Shown one piece after another: positions 22,570 through 33,179 of a stretch of 64,000 bases of DNA. The DNA lies in contig CM069438.1 in assembly GCA_035610365.1 (NCBI GenBank), positions 47,612,837-47,676,836 on the forward strand. The letters are read 5' to 3'. The position numbers and the translations under genes were made by a program. This stretch comes from Aquatica leii. Lineage: Eukaryota; Arthropoda; Insecta; Coleoptera; Lampyridae. How positions within the stretch are numbered: position 1 is the stretch's first letter; each line of letters starts with the position of its first letter. The notes under the pieces were generated by a model, which saw only the letters and a program-made list of their open reading frames with translations, was not told the DNA's origin and did no database searches.

Positions 22570-23052
22570 TCATTTTTCAACTAAGTCGCCTTCCATTGAT
22601 TCAATCGCGCGAATGTAGCCGTCCAGGCGTCCCATTACTTCACTTTCAGTCCTTGCAGGCAGAGCCACGTCTGCACTCAATAAGACTCGCATGGGTGCTT
22701 TATCTGACGAATGAAAAGGTATTTTTTTATTATCGATCTTTAGGACATCGTTCTTTATATCCAAATGGAACCCATACTTCTTTATCATGTCTATTCCCAG
22801 GATAACTTCTTCCGTGTGACGACTACCAGTACTTGAGGGTCGAGTAGTACTCCATTTTCCAATCCAATGTCACTTGTACTTGTGCGTCAGTAGGTATTTT
22901 CGAAGTCGTACTGTTATTGGTGATGTCTTCTCGTTTTCCAATAACATGTTAGAACGAATCATGGTTTTCGTCGTTCCCGTGCCAACCAGTAACTGAACAC
23001 TTCGTCCATTAATCTTGCCTTCGAGATAATTGCTCCATAATCTCCAGAACAT
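22570..23052 (-). pseudogene. Gypsy copy A protease region
   Basis: 23052-22870 has GKINGRSVQLLVGTGTTKTM. The family motif is LVDTGA, so the catalytic Asp is Gly here and the protease would be dead. 22788-22570 continues (KIPFHSSDK, then PARTESEVMGRLDGYI), the spacer between protease and RT. The same spacer is found in the fragment at 48780-48910. Confidence 0.75.
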
Positions 23053-23490
23053 GATTAGATGAAATTAACTTTTGTTTATTTTGGTCAACTTGTTCCAAAT
23101 TTTCGAGCGCTCTTCTTGTCTTCTTTTTGGGTTTAGTACGATGTCGACGTACGTGGCCTGTTTAACCGTAGTTCAAAGTCGTCACTCCTCTTTGCCGAAG
23201 TATTCGTCGCACTATCTCAACGATGATTTCTAGTGTCTGCGCGGGTACTTCTGCAGCACAGCGGGGTTTATGGCCGTCTCGTTGCGATTCTTGTCTTAAC
23301 TGTTTCAAACTCCAAAGTATACACTAAAGCGTCATCCAACGTATTTGGTCGAGCTAACCGGAGAGTCTGCTGCGTTTCGCTGTCTCAGAGGCCGTCTACA
23401 AATGTTTAAAGAGCTAAAGTGCTCCAAGAAGGTATCTGGTGCTGTAGGATACGCAACCCGCGTTAATCTGGCGTTGTCAGTCTCAAACTC

Positions 23491-24025
23491 TTAAAGACTC
23501 CGCAGCTTTCTGAACCTGACTTTAGTTTGAGCTTGGTACACTTGTTGAAGATGAGCATCTCCATATTTCATTTCTAAACGTAAAATTAAGAGTTCGTAAT
23601 TTCCTTGTAAGTGGTCAGGAATAGTGTGCAAGGTTCCGAGGGATTCTCTACGTAAGGACACTATTAAAGACGGCGCTTTCTGCTTGTTACTCCAGTCATT
23701 AGCTGTAGCTACGGCTTCAAACTGCTTGTAGTAGGTTGAGAATAGAACTTTACCATCAAAATTTGGAGGTACTTTAAACTTGTGCGTGGCTTCGTCTCGA
23801 TGGTCTATAAAAATCTTTACTCGTGACGTTTCCTTCATCGTGAGAGTTTATTTGGTTCATTTCTTTAAGAAGTTACATTCTGTCTTCTAATTTCTCCTCT
23901 ATTGCTTCTATTTTGTCATTCACAGATTTCTTCTTTTAAATTTAACATATCTGCTTAGGTTTCCTCTTGAACAATTTTAATTTGATTTTTTAAGTGCGTT
24001 CGTATTTCTTGTTTTAAACTTCTAG
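23491..24025 (-). pseudogene. Gypsy copy A gag (capsid-like part plus coiled coil)
   Basis: 115-aa open stretch 23838-23491 with KFKVPPNFDGKVLFSTYYKQ, a Ty3-type capsid start; the following SLRRESLGTLHTIPDHLQG region fits the capsid fold. Upstream (23850-24025) the minus strand encodes charged heptad-like sequence, interrupted by stops, resembling the coiled-coil N-terminus seen at 36900-37230. A zinc-knuckle remnant (GHVRRH) lies near 23180. Confidence 0.7.
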
Positions 24026-24033
24026 AATTTTCC

Positions 24034-24573
24034 AAATTGCGTAACTACCCCCGGTGCAATTGCCTAGGGTTCTCGGATACAAGGGGCACCTAACTTTTGT
24101 TGACTTGAATATAAGGACTCTTGAATATAACCCAGTGATTTTATGATAATGAGAGAATACTCACAATAAAACAAGGTCTGATAAGACGTACGCGTTTTGT
24201 CCATTTTTATTTTTATAAAAAATTGTACTGTTTGTCGGACACAATTTGCACTAAAAGAAAAATATTTTTCACTTAAATTATTCTCCCATTAACACAGAAT
24301 CATTAAGTTTTATTAAAAAGTCATTAAAGATCACATTGAAATTAAGAAGTTATTAAGGCGAAGGTTCGCAGGGCTCGATTCTCACTTGCTACGTAGATTT
24401 AAGTATGGTTGAAGGTATAGATTTTAAGTGCAGATTGTATATATAGATAAGTAATTGTAAGTGATTGTAAGATTGAAATTGAACATAGCTATAAATCCCC
24501 AGAAAAAGTTATTTATTTGAATTTTTTTAGGGTTGCCTGTACGGGGACCCCGGAAGACTTAGTTACGCCACTG
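24034..24573 (+). mobile_element. Non-autonomous hAT-type MITE with 8-bp target duplication
   Basis: The right end, reverse complemented, is CAGTGGCGTAACTAAGTCTT, a typical hAT CAG-type terminus; the left end aaattgcgtaactaccccc is its decayed inverted partner. Both ends are flanked by AATTTTCC (24026-24033 and 24574-24581), a perfect 8-bp duplication as hAT elements make. 540 bp, no coding potential. It splits the gag coiled-coil region of Gypsy copy A. Confidence 0.88.
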
Positions 24574-24581
24574 AATTTTCC

Positions 24582-24720
24582 TTCATTTTCTAGGAATGTT
24601 CGGACAGTTTTTCTTTCTTTTTTTTAGAATTTTCTGAGAATCTTCTCCCATTTTTTATTTATTGAGTTGAGAATTTCAAATATTTTCGCATTCATTTTAG
24701 TTTGATAACGAGTTATAGGC
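24582..24720 (-). pseudogene. Gypsy copy A, gag 5' part beyond the MITE
   Basis: The words 'gaattttc' and 'ttctcccattttttatttattgag' resume the coiled-coil-encoding sequence seen at 37020-37230. No 5' LTR or primer site is recognised to the right. Confidence 0.5.
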
Positions 24721-25584
24721 ATAAGTTATAACTTTATCGAACTAGAATGGCTATGTTTACACTTTATAGGCAAATACACGCAAAGCGCAATCAAAACTGT
24801 TGTTTATTTATTTGATTTGATACCTGTCATCAATGTAACGAATTGTAAAACTACACATAACTACACAAACTAATTAAATCTAAAGGTATTTAAGAAAAAA
24901 CACTTACACTAATTTATATATTATAATCACTCGTAAAATAATATCCGCGGATAACTTTCGTTTATCTAAAACTGGCACTTGTTTAAAAGTTTTGTAATAA
25001 AAATGAGATCTGACAGGCTGGGAAAAGCCACAAATAACTCATACGATCTTTCTACAACGATTTTTTTTATTCTCAAGTATATAAGTCATCTAGTCTAAAA
25101 GATTCTATGTACAAAAGTGAAAAGATAAACTTAATATTCAAGACTAGACCTAAACTGTCAATTTTTTGGTCTACGATTAGACGATAATATAATTTTTAAC
25201 ACAAATATCTAGAGCTATTCTAGATTTAGCCGGTTAGAAAACTTTGAGATAATTTTTTTTCATATTGTTTTTAATTTTTTCTCGTATTTTTTTCAATGTT
25301 TTAAAAAAAGTTGTAGTATTGTTCAGAAAAAAATGGATCCTACAAATGAGCCGCGTAAATGCCACTTAATTTTTGAAATCCATTTAAAAGACTGAAAATA
25401 TGAGAGTTTCTGTCAAAGTATCTTCAACAGTGTTACAAACGTTTTAGAACCACTGTTAAGAATCTAGTTTGAGGTCCACCGACTTCGTTTGTCATTGACA
25501 AATGTCAAACATTTGTTTGAGGTTATAAAGGTTTGTGTTGTAATGTAGCCAATTAATCTAAAATTCAAAAGAAAAAAATTATAA
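24721..25584 (+). other. Non-coding region upstream of IMMP2
   Basis: AT-rich, with no coding potential. 24943-24985 is the dispersed repeat starting tccgcggataact, shared with 15367-15406. The last ~150 bp should hold the IMMP2 promoter and 5' UTR; no core element is identifiable with confidence. Confidence 0.45.
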
Positions 25585-26140
25585 ATGGTATCGAACTTTA
25601 TTAAAAGTGTTCTAATAGGCTTACCAATAGGAGTTACAATTCTCGATCTAATCGGATATGTAGCACGTGTAGATGGAATATCAATGCAGCCAGCTTTGAA
25701 TCCGGACAAAACCTCGACAGACTACGTTTTTTTAAACCGCTGGGCAGTTCGTTCGTTAAACATTAAACGAGGAGAAATAATATCGTTAGTTAGTCCTAAA
25801 GATCCCGATCAGACGATTATTAAACGTGTAGTCGGTATTCAAGGTAAGTGGCGTTGTTTTAAATCTCGTTGTTTATGTAACTGTTTCAGGTGATCTCGTC
25901 GCAACTATAGGTTATAAAGTACGGGTAGTGAGAGTACCTGATGGACATTGTTGGGTGGAGGGTGATCACACCGGTCATTCGATAGACTCAAATCATTTCG
26001 GTCCAGTTTCTTTAGGTTTAATAACGGCGAAGGCGTCTTGTATAGTTTGGCCACCGTCACGTTGGCAACACATTAAATCGTCTCTACCCGAGTCGCGTAT
26101 TCCTCTTAATATAATTTCTCATGTAATGGCATCTGTATAA
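25585..26140 (+). CDS. IMMP2: Mitochondrial inner membrane protease subunit 2 (2 exons)
   Basis: Signal-peptidase-family serine protease of the mitochondrial inner membrane that removes intermembrane-space sorting signals, working as a complex with the IMMP1 subunit. Exons 25585-25843 and 25890-26140, with a 46-bp GT-AG intron; 169 aa, close to the human 175. A hydrophobic N-terminal segment (about residues 9-27) is the membrane anchor. The catalytic Ser lies in VDGISMQPAL (Ser33) and the general-base Lys in IIKRVVG (Lys80). The conserved boxes SLVSPKDPDQ, WVEGDHTGHSIDSN, FGPVSLGLI and WPPSRWQ all match the family in order. No defects. The next gene starts 23 bp after the stop. Confidence 0.95.
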
Positions 26141-26163
26141 CGATTATTTTCGTTTAGCTATAA

Positions 26164-27658
26164 ATGATGCGTGCTGTTTCGCTAGTGGACCATTTAGAGT
26201 TTGATTTTAATGGTAATATTTTAAAACAAGGGTTAGCGTTAGGTGATGTAGATAATGATGGATTAAATGAATTGGTGGTAGGTGGCGAGAACGGCGATTT
26301 ATTCGTGTTTAAGGTAGATTTGTACCCGTTATGAATTTTTTATGTGTTAGCATTTACAGGGGGAAAACAAATGGGTGTCTTTGAGTGGTTTAGGCTTTAT
26401 CACCTCAGTTGTTATTGGCGATATTTTAAATTGCGGTAAAAACAGTCTCGTGGTTATTACAGCCGATGGTTGGTGCTACATTTATAATATTTATACCGAG
26501 GTCGAATCTCAAGTTGATGAAGGTGTGGACCAAGTCGATGGGCAGATTTTCTCTAGCGAAAGCTTGGAAAGTGAAAAGAGTCAAAGCAGCGAGTCCGTAA
26601 TGAATACACCTGTAATTGATAAGGAAAAAGTTGAGTTGAGGAGGGTGCATTTGCAGCGTATTCCTGCTAACACTAAGGACGTACTTTTAGCCGATGTAGA
26701 TGGGGACGGGTGCCTGGAGCTGGTAATCGGATTAACCGACCGCATTGTTAGATCGTACCGTTGGATTAACGCCACCGAAACGTCTGGCAACTTAATGTGT
26801 ATGAATAAATGGGAATGTGCCAAACAAATCGGGTCTATAACGCTACATCATTCGAAAGACGAAGTTCCTGCTTTACTAGTCGCTCAACCGGGCGGTACCT
26901 TTATGAGGATAATCTGCCAAGCCGAAGACATTTGCCCTTCTTTAGAAACAACTGGTGAACACTCAGATTCTGGAAGGTAAGTTGGTGCTTAGTTATCGCC
27001 TCCTCAGACTTATCGCTCGTAGCTCACGTACTGATAGCCTAGCAGGGTCGAAAATCGATTACCAGTTCTTAGGTATCTCTAGAACACGTAACCAAAACAT
27101 ATCGACTGAAATCGTAGGCAACTTAAGTACAAAAAAGGACGAAAGAAAAGGTAATTCGTACACTGTAGCAACCCTCGATGGCACCATTATGCTAGTCCAC
27201 GACGAAATAATTTTATGGTCGATTGCCGTTGACCATCAAATATTTTCTCTGCACAAAATGGATATAACCAACTCTGGTAGCGACAATATAATCGCGTGTT
27301 CCTGGGACGGGCAAACTTATATTTTAGACCAAGATAAAAATTCCGTGCGTTTTCACTTTGGAGAATCGGTTCAAGCTTTCAACTGTGGCTTTTACAATGC
27401 TTACGATAATCTAAACACAACTTGTTTCGTCTATGTTACCTTTCGGAATAAAGTAAGACGATTACCGTTATCGCAATGTTTTTAATCGACTACTTTCAGA
27501 TTTACTTATATTACGACATACCACTGAAGAAGATGCTGTGTCAGAAATTCGAACCGGATCTTTCAAAATTGAAAGACGTACTAGTTGATGAGAACCTTGA
27601 CCAAAAATCAAAAAACGAGTTAGTAGAATTTTTGCTGTACGGAGTTAAGAATGTATAA
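26164..27658 (+). CDS. ITFG2: ITFG2, KICSTOR complex subunit (4 exons)
   Basis: ITFG2 is a beta-propeller-like (FG-GAP) protein of KICSTOR, which brings GATOR1 to the lysosome to restrain TORC1 when nutrients are low. Exons 26164-26313, 26360-26976, 27008-27452 and 27500-27658; the introns (46, 31 and 47 bp) have GT-AG ends and the joined frame is open for 456 aa, against 447 in human. FG-GAP-type calcium-loop motifs: LGDVDNDGLNELVVG and ADVDGDGCLELVIG. Other matches: RIPANTKDVLL, TDRIVRSYRW, TLDGTIMLV, VDHQIFSL, ACSWDGQTYILDQ and FVYVTFRNKI. Two ATGs are adjacent (26164 and 26167); the second gives MRAVS, like the vertebrate start. The 31-bp third intron is very short but needed for the frame. 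Confidence 0.93.
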
Positions 27659-27667
27659 ATTTTTTTA

Positions 27668-27673
27668 AATAAA
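27668..27673 (+). promoter_or_regulatory. Polyadenylation signal of ITFG2
   Basis: AATAAA ten bases after the ITFG2 stop codon, implying a very short 3' UTR. Confidence 0.65.
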
Positions 27674-27689
27674 ATCTCGTGGTTTTTAT

Positions 27690-27897
27690 CTGTTGGTTGG
27701 TGGTGAACTTCTTTTTCATTATATCTATCGGCGCTGTTCTTATAGTGACCTAGTTGCTATAGTCCAGAACACAAAGACCAATTGCAGTACGTGTTGCGGT
27801 CATAGCGGATGCTTTAAGATGTCACAGAGAACGAAATCAGTAACCTTGAATTCAGGGCGGCAGTGGTTGTCGTAGGGTGCAATTTCTTACGTTAAAA
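27690..27897 (+). other. Short intergenic stretch after ITFG2
   Basis: No gene recognised. Ends where the LTR of Gypsy copy B begins. Confidence 0.4.
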
Positions 27898-28106
27898 TGT
27901 TACGTCAAAAGAAGATGTAAATTCTACCAGTCACTAATAGTTTTATTTCGACACTTTATTTTTCACCACTATCGCGCATACGATAACGTAAAGGTCATTA
28001 AACCTGCAGGTTTTATTTATATTCGGAACGTTATCTTCTTATCGCTTCCAGAAGTTCCCTTCATTTTCTTTAACTTTCGAACACTTTTCGGAAACAGAAC
28101 GTAACA
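27898..28106 (-). repeat. 3' LTR of Gypsy copy B
   Basis: On the minus strand it starts TGTTACGTTCTG (28106) and ends CA at 27898. It shares 'cgcatacgataacgtaaaggtca' words, 'ggaacgttatc' and 'cttcgaacactttt'-type runs with the LTRs at 37314-37651 and 37795-37998, so it is the same family. Shorter than the 5' LTR, presumably by deletion. Confidence 0.7.
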
Positions 28107-28784
28107 CTGCCAGCTTCTGTCCCAGAACAGGTTTAAACTCATGGCATCTGTAAAAGGGGTCATGATGGTAAGCACCATTCTGTCCATTTCTGCATCGTTC
28201 TTGCTGGCAGAAGTAACAGTCCACGGTCTTGTCGTTCGCAGCCGTGTTTCTCAAGTTATAGCTGGAAACTAACACTTGGTACTCGTGTACCTCGGAATAT
28301 GACTTGTACCATATTCTCCACCATCCTTCAATCCAGTTGGTCTAAACCGCAGCCAAGCTTAAGGACCGCCGGTCTTCTGATGTCGTTTTCCCTTAGGTCC
28401 AGCAATGTGTTCTAAAAGTCTCTGTATTCGGGCTTCTGAAGACACAACTTCTTGGTAACTAAGTAGTAGATGGACCGTTCTTGATCTTCAATCTTCAAAA
28501 CTCTTCCTATTGTAGGTTCGAAGTTCATCCAAAATTCCTCTTTAATACCACAACAATCTTTGTGGACATGCGTAAGTCTTGAGCAACACAGTGTGCAAGG
28601 AAGTAGTCAAATAGATCTTGTACTTCTGTGGTCACTCCAAGTCTTGCTTTCACGGTTTCATTATAGGTAGACATGAACCACTCCAAATCTTTCACGTCGT
28701 CCATATCTGTCACTCTGTTGACCACTCTCGTATTTTCATCACGGTCGGTGTTGTTGCTGGCTTAAGGGGGCAACCGATGCAGAC
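28107..28784 (-). pseudogene. Macro domain and CCCH finger of Gypsy copy B
   Basis: Read leftwards from the LINE junction: FMSTYNETVKARLGVTTEVQ, DYFLAHCVAQDLRMSTK, LKRNFG, IYYLVTKK, LKLGCGLDQLD, then TGA (28328-28330) at the usual Trp position, then RMVENMVQVIFRGT. A frameshift leads to the CCCH finger (CYFCQQERCRNGQNGAYHH, where the third Cys is Gly). The same order as copy A, with many sequence differences, shows the arrangement is old within the family. The TARG1-type Lys (VTKK) and Asp (GCGLD) are kept. The integrase part lies beyond the Jockey insertion at 32461-33140. Confidence 0.83.
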
Positions 28785-29682
28785 TTTGCAGGAAAACAAC
28801 GTTGAGGTTTCTAGAGCGAAGACAACACGGAACGGGGTTGCCATCCACGTCGCCACGCCCGATGACTTCCGCATTGCGACGCACGTTTTAGGTGAACCAC
28901 GTCAAGACTTCCACTCGTTCCAGCTCAAGAGAGACCAACCGCTGAAGGCAGTGATCCGAGGGATGCCTCTTTGCGATTCTTCTATCGATGCCACCGCCAC
29001 CTAACTTCGTCGTAATAGCATGGAAGTCATCAAGATCACGCGGATGATCTCAGGACGGTCCAAGCGACCAACGCCGTTGCTTCTAGTCCTGGTTAGAAGT
29101 ACCCCGCAGGCCAAGATGATATTCGATATCACTGATATCGGTGTCATCGAAGTTCGCGTTGAGAGTCCGCACCCAAGAGGAGACATCGGGCAGTGCTACA
29201 GATGCCAGCGATTTGGACATTCCGCCAGGGGATGTCGAGGAACCCCACGATGCGTGAAGTGCCTGGAGTGTCACTTCAGCTATGAATGCCCGAAGAAACG
29301 CGAAGATGGCTCCGCTACGTGCTGCAACTGCAGGAACGATCATCCGGCCAACTATAAGGGATGCCCAGCCCACCAAAGGCAGCGACAGACGTTCAACAGT
29401 CGTACTAATCCTTTTATTTCAGCGTCCCCTCGCGCTCCAGCCAGGCCTGTGAACCCCACCGTCTCGTTTACCCAGGTGACGAGAGTCCACCGTCTCTTCA
29501 CCATCCATGCCCACCGAACAGCCTCAGAAGAAACAGCAGAGATACGTCCAGACAGAGGTAACCCGGGAAGAAAGCCGCTACATCAGGGAACTCCTCGCTC
29601 AACTCCGCTCTCGAAACCAGTAAATGGCAGCACAGAAAAGAAAACCGAACTCCCTTCTTATCGCGATTTGGAACGCCAATAG
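28785..29682 (+). pseudogene. Jockey LINE ORF1 (gag), one internal stop
   Basis: Gag-like RNA-binding protein. It opens with sequence including RNGVAIHVATPDDFR, then LKAVIRGMP, typical of the region before the knuckles in Jockey gags. A TAA at 29002-29004 interrupts the frame, which then continues as MEVIKITRM. Zinc knuckles follow: CYRCQRFGHSARGC, CVKCLECHFSYEC and CCNCRNDHPANYKGC. The frame ends at 29682, overlapping the start of ORF2 by 59 bp in another frame. Confidence 0.85.
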
Positions 29683-32294
29683 TCTCCTAAACAAAAAGCT
29701 CGAATTTCAAGAATTCCTCCATCGCCGCAACATCGACGTCGCTCTTGTTTCCGAAACTCATCTTCGGAACTGCGACAACCCCAAAATCCGGAACTTCACC
29801 TTGTATAACACAAACCGAACGACAGGTCGCGGAGGTGGTACGGCCATTTACGTCAAAAGGTCCATCTCTCACCACTACGTTCCGACGCCACAACTCCAAA
29901 ATTTAGAAGCTACGCAAATTGTCATTAACACTGCAGCCAACGGAGACATTGTTCTCTGCGCCGCATACATCCCGCCAACCAAAAACGTCTTACCAGCAGA
30001 TTTAGACGCGATTTTTAACACCAGAACTCCCACAGTTCTCGCTGGAAATCTCAACGCGAAACATCCAGGTTGGCACCGCAGAAAAACGAACCGCCATGGT
30101 CGACTCCTGCATGACCTCGCCAGCATCCGAAATTTTGTCGTAGACGGTCCCTACAAACCCACCATCCATCCTCACAACGGACTTCCAGACGTTATCGACG
30201 TAGCAATTTTCAACAACGTTAGGTTACTTCACGATCTAACAACCGTTACTGACCTCAGTTCTGACCACGAGCCCGTGCTTCTACAACTCGGTGATCAAGC
30301 TGACAACGACAATCTCCAGTTCGAAAAGAACATTACCATGTGGCCATTCTTCCAATTCGAGGCCAGCAGACTTATCACGAAGGTTCCGGTTATCGAAAAC
30401 GTCCCACAACTCCAAGCCGCGGTTGACAATTTCACCGAACTTATCAAAAGATGCATCACAAAAGCCACCAAAGCTATCACGAAATTCAAGTCGGATCCCC
30501 TTCAACTACCACATTACATTCGCGATCAGATCACCGAGAAAAACCGTCTAAAACGCAGATGGCAACGCACCCGCTACCCTAACGACAAAAGAGCCCTCAA
30601 CGCAGCTCAAACCGCGATTCGAACACAAATCGAGCAACATCGAAATCTTTTCTTCAGCGACAAACTCCAGTCTCTAAATGCACAAGATAACAGCGTATGG
30701 CAAATGGCCAACATCTTAAAAAATAGGAACAAGCTACCCATGCCCGCCATTCACGGTCCCCGAGGTCTAGTCTACACCGACTTAGACAAAACCGAAGCTT
30801 TCGCCGACACGCTCGAACTCCAATTCAGAGCAAATCGTCCAGACGACGAAGACTTCCGTCGCACGAACGCAATTCACCGCGAAGTCAGAAGCATCCTGAC
30901 GGCCAACTCAATCGAGCCCATCAGGCACACCACTCCGAAGGAAATCGAAGAGGTGATTAAAAATCTCAAACCGCGCAAAGCTCCCGGGAACGACGACATT
31001 CCCAACAAAGCCCTAAAACTACTTCCCAAAAAGGGTATAGCCACTCTAACTGCGATTTTCAACGCATGTCTACGACTCCGACACTTTCCACGTCAATGGA
31101 AAACCGCGGGCGTCATACTAATCCCCAAACCAGGAAAGGATCACGTTATGCCCCAAAACTACCGTCCAATCAGCTTACTGCCGACGCTGGTTAAGTTATT
31201 GGAACCAATAATTCTCACTAGATTACAGGAACAGGTCGATACCAACCAAATCATTCCCCACGAGCAGTTCGGTTTTCTCAAGAAACACTCCACTGTCCAT
31301 CAAGCCTTACGCGTCGTTGAGCAGATCACCGACGGTTTCAACCACCGCGACGTCACCGGCGCCGTCTTTCTCGACATCGAGAAAGCATTCGACAAAGTCT
31401 GGCATCGCGGGCTACTTTACAAGATGTATGGTCTAGGCATCAACCACTCAATGGTCCAGCTCATCGGATCCTTCTTAAATCGACGCTCGTTTGCGATCAA
31501 ACTTTTCACCGCCAAGTCCACTCCACGTCACATAGAAGCCGGCGTCCCTCAAGGATCAACGCTATCCCTATTTCTATACAACATTTTCACGGCAGACGTC
31601 CCAACAATCGACGGACTAACCTACACATTCTACGCCGACGACACCGCCGTTTTGGCAACATCCTGCTCACCCGCCCAAGCCGAGAGAAATCTTCAAATGG
31701 CCCTCACGTCACTGGACAACTGGTACGACGACTGGAGAATAGAAGTCAATCCCACCAAAAGCGCCGCCATCCTCTTCAACCGAAGGAACAGCGCTCCCAC
31801 ACGCCGCCTCCACATCAAAGGCAACGAAGTCTCCTGGGTAGACGAGACTAAATACCTCGGTCTCACCCTAGACAAAAAACTTCTATCGAAATCCCACATC
31901 ACCCAGAAGGGTCTCTTCCAACGGCCTGCTGGTAAAATTATACCCCATGTTGTGCCGCAACAGCCGCTTCGACATCGATAACAAGTTTCTCATCTACAAG
32001 ATGATCATCCGTCTTTCCATGACCTACGCAGCCTCAGTATGGTTCTACGCTGCCAAAACCCACACCACCCGAATTCAAATATTTCAAAACAAGATGCTTC
32101 GAATGATTGCAGACGCCCTATGGTTCTTCCGAACAGACCGGCTCCACCAAGAACTCGACATTCCGAAGGTCACAGATTTCATCCGTCAATCCGCAGCTGC
32201 GCTCCACCCCAACCCACTCGTCCTAAGGCTTTGGGATTACGATCAAGATGACATACCTAGGCACAAGCGGCCGAAGTGTGTTATCTTTAATTAA
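29624..32294 (+). pseudogene. Jockey LINE ORF2 (endonuclease and RT), late frameshift
   Basis: 785 aa open from 29624 to 31981. The apurinic-type endonuclease (about 1-225) shows WNANSL, VSETHL, RGGGTAIYV and SSDHEPV. The usual GDxN box reads GNLN at residues 141-144, so the metal-coordinating Asp appears to be Asn. RT follows with KAPGNDDI, FLDIEKAFDKVWH (motif A), GVPQGSTLS (motif B) and FYADDTA at about 670 (motif C). Near 31905-31925 the frame shifts; the conserved C-terminus resumes at about 31935-32294 (YPMLCRNS, YKMIIR, YAASVW). Confidence 0.9.
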
Positions 32295-32460
32295 GTTAGA
32301 ATGAAATGTTCAACCCAGCGGAAAAGTTAGAAACCAAAGAGGCAACTCGGAGGTGGAAAACCTATCCAATGGGGTTATGTAAGCAATATTGTTATCAAAT
32401 AAGATTAAACTTTAGAAATGTTAAAACTGAAAAAGTGAATAAACATGTATGAAATTGAAT

Positions 32461-33150
32461 TGAATTGTGTACTACTTTCGGTTTACTTCTTGGTAACTTT
32501 CGGACGCGGTAGATGACATCATTTGTTTTTACCAAAATGGCGCAAGGGCCTTCCCATTGTCTCTGTAACTTTAGAGACAACCCTCATTTTTGTTGTGGTT
32601 TGTACAACCAAACCAGTTTCAACTTCTCTGACCCTTTTACGTCATATTGGTCTTTCATTCGGTCACTAGCAATTTGGATGTTCTTTAGGACGTTATCGTG
32701 GTTGATCTGCATTCTCTTCTTGAGTTGGCTGACGTGGTCGTCTCCAACAACTTTTTCTTCAGGCTTGCATCCAAACTGAAGATTGCACGGTAACCTAATT
32801 ATCACACAAGCAGGAATTTGCCCAGTCTCGTGAACGGATGATCGATACGCCATTAGGAACGAATTTAAATATCGGTCTTAGTCTCGTTGGTGTTCGAAGA
32901 CTAATTTGGCGAGATAGTTCCTTATCGTTCTATTCATCCGTTCCACCATGTCATCTGTTTGAGGATGAAGAGATGTAGCCCAGGTCTTCTTGATTCGTAG
33001 CATTCGACAGACGTTTTGAGACAAGACAAACTCGAAGTTACGCCCCTAATCTGAACGATGTTCCAACGGAACCTCAAAGCGCCAGAAAAGCTCTCATCTG
33101 CAACATTTGTGGCTTTTTGATTCCGTATCGACAATGGATGATGAATGTCA
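32461..33150 (-). pseudogene. Integrase remnant of Gypsy copy B
   Basis: Reads from about 33130 (KATNVADESFSGALRF, then a VECYESRRPGLHL-like region shifted from the core), through MAYRSSVHETGQIPACVI and GCKPEEKVVGDDHVSQL (32853-32584), to the C-terminal domain LQRQWEGPCAILVKTNDVIY and PRSKPKVVH (32580-32461). It stops at the Jockey 3' end; the next part of the same protein lies at 28784. Closely related to copies A and D. Confidence 0.8.
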
Positions 33151-33179
33151 CAGCCGACATTTATAATTCAGTGTTCAAT

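Larger units (their letters stand above)
19480..24720 (-). mobile_element. Ty3/Gypsy element with macro-CCCH extension, copy A
   Basis: Minus-strand Gypsy. From 5' (right) to 3' (left): gag coiled coil (about 24720-24582, then 24025-23850 after a MITE insertion), capsid-like gag (23838-23491), zinc-knuckle remnant (about 23190), protease (about 23052-22870), RT (about 22413-21960), RNase H (about 21661-21410), integrase (about 21259-20190), macro domain (about 20110-19640) and a CCCH finger (about 19620-19535). Frameshifts and stops are scattered, so it is inactive. No LTR pair is recognised at its ends. Fragments of similar Gypsy elements occur at 27898-37651, 37795-38275, 40805-42880 and 48740-49500. 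Confidence 0.85.
28785..32460 (+). mobile_element. Jockey-type LINE inserted in Gypsy copy B
   Basis: Plus-strand LINE with gag and pol, inserted between the integrase C-terminus and the macro domain of copy B. The 3' end has a short 'gaattgaattg' tail at about 32448-32466. The 5' junction lies near 28785, where Gypsy sequence (a remnant of the RLAPF region) ends. Gag is 5'-truncated. It is one of the best preserved elements in the window. Confidence 0.85.
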
